From a virus, in IMG/VR virus record IMGVR_UViG_3300036830_000278, positions 1-43,038 of that record: a stretch of 43,038 bases of DNA; one strand, 5' to 3'. Every line of letters begins with the position of its first letter. Position 1 is the stretch's first letter. Shown in pieces: positions 39,101-43,038 of this stretch. Made by a program: the position numbers and the translations under genes. Below the pieces are notes generated by a model. That model made no database searches. It was not told where the DNA came from and saw only the letters and a program-made list of their open reading frames with translations.

Positions 39101-41594
39101 ACTCCACCCCAGGAACGACCGCAAGATCTCCATGGCGGTTTATTTGGAGGCGGGTGGTGGTCGTCTTGGTGAAGCTGAGGTATCAAAAGCGTTGTCGGAT
39201 CAGGCAGCTGAGCTGGAAGGTCGTGCCTCTCTAAACCACCAAGCAAATAAGCTGTTCAAATATTATCAGATGGCAGGAGAGCTGACTGATCACGAGAAAC
39301 AGACTGTCTCAGATTATCGAGATTATCTCCATGTTATGGAGCAGCGTGAGGCGGAGGCTGGCTTAGAACATGAGCCAGTGCTCGACTACATTCAACACAT
39401 CTGGAGCAAGGATAACTTTATCCAACAAGGTGTTGCTGCGATCCAGTCTGGTCGCGGCTTTGGGAAGACTGCGCACTTCGAGAAGATGCGTACCTTCGAG
39501 AACTACTTTGAAGGAATCGCCATGGGGTTTAAACCTAACTCTATGGATATCAACTACTTAATTAGCGCTCGCGCTATGGCTTCTGCTAGAGTCTTGGCTA
39601 ATCGTTCGTTTGTCGATCGTCTTCGTAATGAGACTATGGCGGATGGATCGAAGGCAGTTATGCAAGAGGGGAGTGGTACATATAGAGAACCTAATCCAGA
39701 TAGCCGCGATAAGACTGGGGCCTTCTTAATTGGACATGGGACTCCCAAAGCTGCCGTAACTCCAGATGGTCGTCCCTACTACCAGATTAATCACGGTTCC
39801 TTCCAAAACTGGAAATGGGTTGGAACTGATCCCAAGTCTGGTACTGAGATCCTCTATAAGGGAAGTATGCTTGTGCACCCCGACTTGGCTCCTAAGCTTA
39901 GACGACTTCTCGAACCCAGTGCCCTGCGCCAACCTGAACTGCTCGGATCAAAGGTGCTTGGGTCAGTGACTGGTGCTCTGTTTAAGGGCTCATCCATTGG
40001 GAAACAAACACTTCTCGTTGGACTCTTCCATCCCGTGCAGCTTGGTGTTCACTTCGCTGAGCATGCAATGGCGGGTGTAGGATTCAATCGTGGTGGAGAG
40101 GGTGCGACATCAGCACGCGCAATGCGAGCACTCAACCCTTGGTCTAATGAGAAGTTCATTGACTTGACAGACGAAAAGCAACAGATGCTGGTCGTTCATG
40201 GTATGATTGTAAGGCCCTTCGACGCCGAGAGTATGATCGATGAGGGTGTGATGAGCCGTGGCTTCATGAATGGGATGCCCTTTGCAGGTGGTATGTGGCG
40301 AGCTCTTCATGACTCTATTTTCACCAAGTACATTCCCAATCTGAAAATGGCCATGGGCATGGATGCACTTGATCGCAACATGATCCGCTACCATGACAAA
40401 TGGACTAAGGACCTAATCACTCAGAAATACGGTACTGACATTTCCAAAGCCTCCCCTGCTGATTGGACTCAAGCAAGCATCGCTTCGCAATCTAAGCTAT
40501 ATCGGCTGACCGGCGAACAGATGAATGCTGCCTTTGGTGGCATCAACTGGGCGGCACTCCCTGTCAACAAGACCTTCCAGGATGTCATGAGGCTGCTTGT
40601 GTTGGCTCCTGACTTCCTGCTTGCCCGCATGCAGTTCGTAGGGGATGCTTTCAGACCTGGTGGCGCAGAATCAAGGCGAGCGCTACTCGTCGGAGCAGGG
40701 CTCCAGTATATTGCAGCTAGGGCATTTAATTCTGCCATGAACAATGGGGATCCAAAGTGGAGCGCAAAGGACTGGAACAAGTTCGTCAACGGGCACGAAG
40801 AATACAGTCTTCGTACTGTGCAAGGTGATATGACCGATGCCGTCTTCGATCCAAGACGGTTCATCACACACCGCATCAATCCTCTTTGGCGACCCGTTAC
40901 CGAGGCCTGGACTGGAAAAGACATCTATGGCCAACAAGCAAGTGCTGGCCAGCAGTTGTTTGACGCTGCTCAGAACTTCGTACCCATGCCCGCACAGGGT
41001 GCAGTTAACAAGTTTGCGTCAACTGTTGATCCCAGCCTACGGTCGAATCGTGGAGAGGACACTGTTGCCGATACCATTCTTCAATCGCTAACTGGAATCC
41101 AGAGACGCCAGTATAGGACGCCTGCTGAGCGAGAAGCCTTTGATGACTTCAATGAGATCAAGGGGCCGCCCTCGACAGATGAACAGGCCATGGAGCAGCG
41201 AACCACATTCAACGATCTACGAGACAAGTTTAGATCTGGTAAGCTGACTCCGCAAATGATAACGCAAGCGATCAACAACCCCAAGGGGAATCTCAAAGCA
41301 TCAGAGATCCCCTATCTCTATGATACCGCTACCGACCCGCAGATCGTGACAAAGGCGCGCTACCTGCAGTTTGACCAAGTTGACTCAATCTTCGACAAGG
41401 GCAATAACTCTGAGAAGCAGTCCCTTATTCCAGTCTTAGTCAGCAAGATCTCTTCTCTTGCACCCAATGATCCTAAGCTGGTATCAACTCTCCAGAAAAT
41501 CAATAAGTTCCAACAAAGTCTATCTCCCGAGGAACGTGTTAAGAACTTCAAAGCAGCACAGGCAGAAATCGCCTGGGAACAGAGGCCCCGATGA
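36135..41594 (+). CDS. Giant internal virion/DNA-ejection protein (1819 aa)
   Basis: This is the largest gene in the window and lies last in the ejection cluster, the place of T7 gp16. It starts with QTVNVPGVGPVNFPSGM and a short helical module (ADIADAIDKNFPQ) that recurs at the front of many large phage polyvalent proteins. Pro/Lys-rich linkers (about residues 360-460) are followed by long helical regions. A hydrophobic patch lies around residues 1290-1320 (LLVGLFHPVQLGVHFAEHAM). I see no lytic transglycosylase motif, so cell-wall degradation may be left to the DUF2778-like neighbour. Two repeat-derived segments (PQAINPS and PKAINAS) lie in the linkers. Confidence 0.65.
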   Translation: MPNQFQTVNVPGVGPVNFPSGMAQADIADAIDKNFPQVKIQADAAREEQTRRFSAGISSMLPQGPQFKPMDLMPKLTPPNTERSWALSEFNTQRSEGNRVLSGQGGGSVAPLPSIQEMPNALSGVMDSNERAQARADLQMTSGTDAAADLRKRLNASYAAVGGTLGTESGVAGLGAEKAAQFSNYPLLPHALDIAALPAVATSEAFGKGPGPYKNVGTVGIPNMLAETKRAPGTLEPAPSSALEIAKGVGRGLYGAGTALTTPGNIALAAGMTVMPEAGLGKLAQVGFTAQTGVGAYQAGKKFLQDNTAGSRAEDATNAVVNLGLTALGAHGLHGDQAVDAVKNNPEPAVQDQANKAAVQQSAPQPVVPPPSPLNLDTLTPIKATPKPKAKVGPLFDMSESINKAIPKAGGGEIPAEAVPQVSAKPLDSGVAKPVDNPQAINPSIGPSLDDIESRLRPQVGYLVRLRQLAIGARNRLDIDYALHSVRGQDPDNPGMYSPNENPLAVGGHSFDSLRPGRQHMIQTVADSLGVSVDSIADNHWRLTDDQVKTLRDVRKAGLRPIPTPDDPFGATTPHPYAADINQANAKAVGIPNAKDLISQLHEADRNEFRRRRDLSKAAVDQARQSSSEVASGDLSVVGGHKATAGGHVTGGMKDLDSIMFEHEMMQKVVSQRLEQAQTDIIPTLKEWRLARATEKKPSLLAQQVAALSDKTGLPEELYAPQHLGPKSAPFSSTSSVSQPIPSTKGPKAINASEGPISTPQPEDQGGAVLDDKIKTLLEDTKSRHGSIIGGGFSAIINGVKDKYHNPDTVTKAFYLLAKDYSRNLDAKMTDPLKATMDKLDKMPPEAGESTLYANPLPEILNKMLQPKPTVSAAKADFPSALAEGRIPEQPITDLLDRLNNRDSTPDGATKQFNNYVANETQKFVEGWKDAPGTFKERLSKLGDFFTQLGQLYKNRPGLDQIDLANGIRNLKVLQAGIEVKDFQDKLNELHPRNDRKISMAVYLEAGGGRLGEAEVSKALSDQAAELEGRASLNHQANKLFKYYQMAGELTDHEKQTVSDYRDYLHVMEQREAEAGLEHEPVLDYIQHIWSKDNFIQQGVAAIQSGRGFGKTAHFEKMRTFENYFEGIAMGFKPNSMDINYLISARAMASARVLANRSFVDRLRNETMADGSKAVMQEGSGTYREPNPDSRDKTGAFLIGHGTPKAAVTPDGRPYYQINHGSFQNWKWVGTDPKSGTEILYKGSMLVHPDLAPKLRRLLEPSALRQPELLGSKVLGSVTGALFKGSSIGKQTLLVGLFHPVQLGVHFAEHAMAGVGFNRGGEGATSARAMRALNPWSNEKFIDLTDEKQQMLVVHGMIVRPFDAESMIDEGVMSRGFMNGMPFAGGMWRALHDSIFTKYIPNLKMAMGMDALDRNMIRYHDKWTKDLITQKYGTDISKASPADWTQASIASQSKLYRLTGEQMNAAFGGINWAALPVNKTFQDVMRLLVLAPDFLLARMQFVGDAFRPGGAESRRALLVGAGLQYIAARAFNSAMNNGDPKWSAKDWNKFVNGHEEYSLRTVQGDMTDAVFDPRRFITHRINPLWRPVTEAWTGKDIYGQQASAGQQLFDAAQNFVPMPAQGAVNKFASTVDPSLRSNRGEDTVADTILQSLTGIQRRQYRTPAEREAFDDFNEIKGPPSTDEQAMEQRTTFNDLRDKFRSGKLTPQMITQAINNPKGNLKASEIPYLYDTATDPQIVTKARYLQFDQVDSIFDKGNNSEKQSLIPVLVSKISSLAPNDPKLVSTLQKINKFQQSLSPEERVKNFKAAQAEIAWEQRPR
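37448..37465 (-). repeat. Dispersed phage repeat, copy 15 (inverted, in frame in a gene)
   Basis: CCAGGCAATAAACCCCTC plus CATAGGA lies in a Pro-rich linker of the giant ejection protein. It is read in the same frame (PQAINPS) as the copy at 19301. Confidence 0.9.
38373..38402 (-). repeat. Probable decayed copy of the dispersed repeat
   Basis: This stretch matches the copy at 37447 at most of 30 positions, and its translation (PKAINAS, then EGP) matches PQAINPS, then IGP. It lies in another linker of the same protein about 0.9 kb away. Chance cannot be excluded. Confidence 0.45.
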
Positions 41595-42001
41595 TCTTTG
41601 AACAAACCACAGGCAAGCTCTATGACGATGATAAGTTAATCGGTGTGGGTTGGGCTGGCCATTTACAAGGCCGGAACAACCACGAGATGCAAAATGTGAA
41701 GGACGTGGGACCGCTTCCAGTGGGCAAGTACATTATCAACGACCCTATTGACAGTCCTAAGCTTGGGCCAAAAGCTTTCTCCCTAACGCCAGATCCCTCT
41801 AACAACATGTTTGGTAGGGCCGACTTCTTCATTCATGGCGCATCCATTGAACATCCTGCACTATCAAGTGATGGCTGTGTCATCCAGGGTCCCGTCACGC
41901 GCGAATATATACGCATAAAAATAGGGGGAAGCCCATTGGACTCCCCCCTGCGTCTTCTAAATGTTGTTGAAACTATTGCTGTTGTGAATCCAACTTCGTA
42001 A
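41591..42001 (+). CDS. DUF2778-like L,D-transpeptidase-fold cell-wall enzyme (endolysin candidate)
   Basis: This 136-residue protein begins IFEQTTGKLYDDD, then GVGWAGHLQGRNNHEMQ, then GPLPVGKYII. FFIHGAS (residues 79-85) and SSDGC (92-96) follow, with His82 and Cys96 as the likely catalytic pair. That order matches DUF2778/Tlde1-type proteins, which have an L,D-transpeptidase fold and act on peptidoglycan peptides. It is the only recognisable cell-wall enzyme here, so it may be the lysin or a virion-associated entry enzyme. There is no signal peptide, so a holin or injection would be needed. The start overlaps the ejection gene by 4 nt. Confidence 0.75.
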   Translation: MIFEQTTGKLYDDDKLIGVGWAGHLQGRNNHEMQNVKDVGPLPVGKYIINDPIDSPKLGPKAFSLTPDPSNNMFGRADFFIHGASIEHPALSSDGCVIQGPVTREYIRIKIGGSPLDSPLRLLNVVETIAVVNPTS

Positions 42002-42029
42002 GATAACTTAACTTCATAACCATCCTAAC

Positions 42030-42081
42030 GAGGGGATTATGGCCTGGTAATTAGAAACCGGGGCCATAGTTCCCTCTTTTT
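42030..42081 (+). terminator. Terminator of the late operon, built from the dispersed repeat (copy 16)
   Basis: The core GAGGGGATTATGGCCTGG (42030-42047) pairs with GGCCATAGTTCCCTC (42062-42076) and is followed by TTTTT (42077-42081). It lies between the convergent late operon and integrase operon, and its right arm encodes the last residues of the leftward gene. Confidence 0.7.
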
Positions 42082-42308
42082 GTTTCTGCCACAATCAGCT
42101 TTAGTTTCAGCTTCTCGATGGCTTTCTTGTTCTTGCCCTTGATGAGTTTGGCAGCGGCCTTCCACGCCTTGGTGGGGGAGCGCCCTGTCGCGACTATTGG
42201 TGCCTCTTGGGTAGGCCATACGATGCAATAGCCGTTGGCAGCTGCGTAGCCCATGCAGTAGGCACCTGGAAATTCCTTGATGACGTTCTCGACTTCTTCT
42301 TTAGGCAT
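42051..42308 (-). CDS. Hypothetical protein downstream of integrase, 85 aa
   Basis: The ATG at 42308 overlaps the end of the integrase gene by 8 nt, so the two are co-translated. The first half (GAYCMGYAAANGYCIVWPTQ) resembles a small beta sheet; the second half is a very basic helix (KLIKGKNKKAIEKLKLKL), suggesting DNA binding. A recombination directionality factor or other integrase accessory is possible but only from position. The final residues (NYGPGF) are encoded by an arm of the terminator hairpin. Confidence 0.6.
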   Translation of the reverse strand: MPKEEVENVIKEFPGAYCMGYAAANGYCIVWPTQEAPIVATGRSPTKAWKAAAKLIKGKNKKAIEKLKLKLIVAETKRGNYGPGF

Positions 42309-43038
42309 TGGGTGGGGGGATCTTTTCTACTGCGGCTCTTGCTGTAGGGAGATCTGCTGGAGTGAGATATCGAGAAGTAGTGGCTATATTTCGATGCCCC
42401 AAGAGATCCTGTACAGTTTTGAGATCAACGCCAGAGCGGAGCATAGTAGTAGCAAACGTTCGCCGAGCGGTTCGAATACCCCCTCCATCAAGTCCAGCGC
42501 GCCTGCATATTGCATTCCAGTGATATGCAACGCCCTCGGCGGTTCTGGCGTACTTCCCAAAAAGAGTGACTCCATTATAGGGGCCTTCTTTGATGATCGC
42601 TAGCACCCAGTCGGGTAGCGGGATTACATGGTTTCTTCCCGCTTTCATCTTTGCAGATGGTATGTTCAAACAACGATGTTCGAAGTCGATATCAGCTGCA
42701 TCTAGTTTAGCGAGGGTCTCGCCCCGAAGTCCAGTGGTTAAGGCGAGGCCTACCAACAACCTATCCTTCCACTGATGACACCCGCGCCAAATTTGCTGCT
42801 GCTGTTCGAGGGAGAGTGATGTGTGAACGCTCTCCTTCTCCTTAAGCTGCCGGACCTGTGAGGCAGGGTTATAGACTACCAGATCCATCGCCATCAGCCA
42901 GCGCCAGAGTTGCCCTAAGACCCGAGTCGCATAGTTGATCGTCCGCGAAGAGTTGCCCTCACGCAGGCAGATGATTCGGTAGTCTTCGACATCACGCCTA
43001 GAGAACTCATTGAAGTTCTTCCTGTCAGGAAAGCGCCT
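42301..43038 (-). CDS. Tyrosine recombinase/integrase, 5' end cut by the window edge
   Basis: The reading frame stays open from 42303 to the window edge, so the annotated 245 residues are partial and the start is outside. The visible N-terminal part (SSRTINYATRVLGQLWRWL) is the SAM-like core-binding domain. The catalytic domain shows TGLRGE (first Arg), KMKAGRNHVIPLP (Lys/His region), TARRTFATTML (second Arg box, with Arg where the first His of HxLRH usually is) and LLGHRNIATTSRYL (His and nucleophilic Tyr). It integrates and probably excises the prophage. attP should lie nearby, but no candidate core is visible within the window. Confidence 0.9.
   Translation of the reverse strand, partial: RRFPDRKNFNEFSRRDVEDYRIICLREGNSSRTINYATRVLGQLWRWLMAMDLVVYNPASQVRQLKEKESVHTSLSLEQQQQIWRGCHQWKDRLLVGLALTTGLRGETLAKLDAADIDFEHRCLNIPSAKMKAGRNHVIPLPDWVLAIIKEGPYNGVTLFGKYARTAEGVAYHWNAICRRAGLDGGGIRTARRTFATTMLRSGVDLKTVQDLLGHRNIATTSRYLTPADLPTARAAVEKIPPPNA

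Noticed and set aside
1319-42081. CRISPR array
   Set aside because: The repeat copies are scattered over 40 kb in both orientations, without regular spacing.
1-43038. Circular genome whose ends join inside the integrase gene
   Set aside because: Joining base 43038 to base 1 puts a TAG in the integrase frame a few codons upstream with no start codon, so the window is not a simple circle at this point.
1-43038. tRNA or rRNA genes
   Set aside because: I saw no cloverleaf with a convincing T-arm (GTTCRANNC) in any gap, but a dedicated search was not possible.

Overview
The window reads as most of the genome of a tailed dsDNA phage with a podovirus-like (T7/P22/N4-type) virion gene order, probably temperate because a tyrosine integrase runs off the right edge. 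Nothing in the sequence fixes the host. Extracellular-type tail proteins with Sec signal peptides, a peptidoglycan-acting DUF2778-like protein and strong AGGAG ribosome binding sites fit a Gram-negative soil bacterium; Acidobacteriota is a guess from the style of these proteins.

Layout. (1) 1-5007 is a leftward block of small, tightly packed, mostly unrecognised genes with a repeated RBS (AGGAGACAAC before ATG). It includes a putative HExxH lipoprotein and two small zinc-binding proteins. (2) 5080-5837 is a non-coding divergence region with iteron-like repeats, a DnaA-box-like site and a promoter-like element: a candidate replication origin and control region. (3) 5838-6788 is a RepA/AAA_25-type ATPase, bracketed by an inverted pair of a dispersed repeat. 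The same promoter-like element recurs after it, in front of a 37-residue zinc-ribbon ORF. (4) 7177-14776 carries the packaging and head genes: putative small terminase, large terminase, several small beta-rich proteins, portal and scaffold-like protein. (5) 14786-18304 is one major capsid protein gene split into five exons by four group I introns, each carrying a single-motif LAGLIDADG endonuclease ORF. Joining the exons gives an uninterrupted 336-residue N4-gp56-like capsid protein. (6) 18356-20653 holds small membrane and virion proteins. (7) 20661-28677 is a tail-fibre/tailspike cluster of three proteins, each with a signal peptide. (8) 28687-41594 holds two adaptor-like proteins, a nozzle-like protein, membrane and GNAT-like proteins and three internal/ejection proteins. 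(9) 41591-42001 is the DUF2778-like cell-wall enzyme, followed by a terminator facing the leftward integrase operon (42051-43038).

The two outstanding observations are the four-intron capsid gene and a dispersed 18-26 bp repeat (consensus about GAGGGGTTTAYGGCCTGG). The repeat has at least 15 clear copies in both orientations across the whole window, often as inverted pairs. Some copies sit between genes and some inside genes, where they are read in frame. I know of no description of this repeat.
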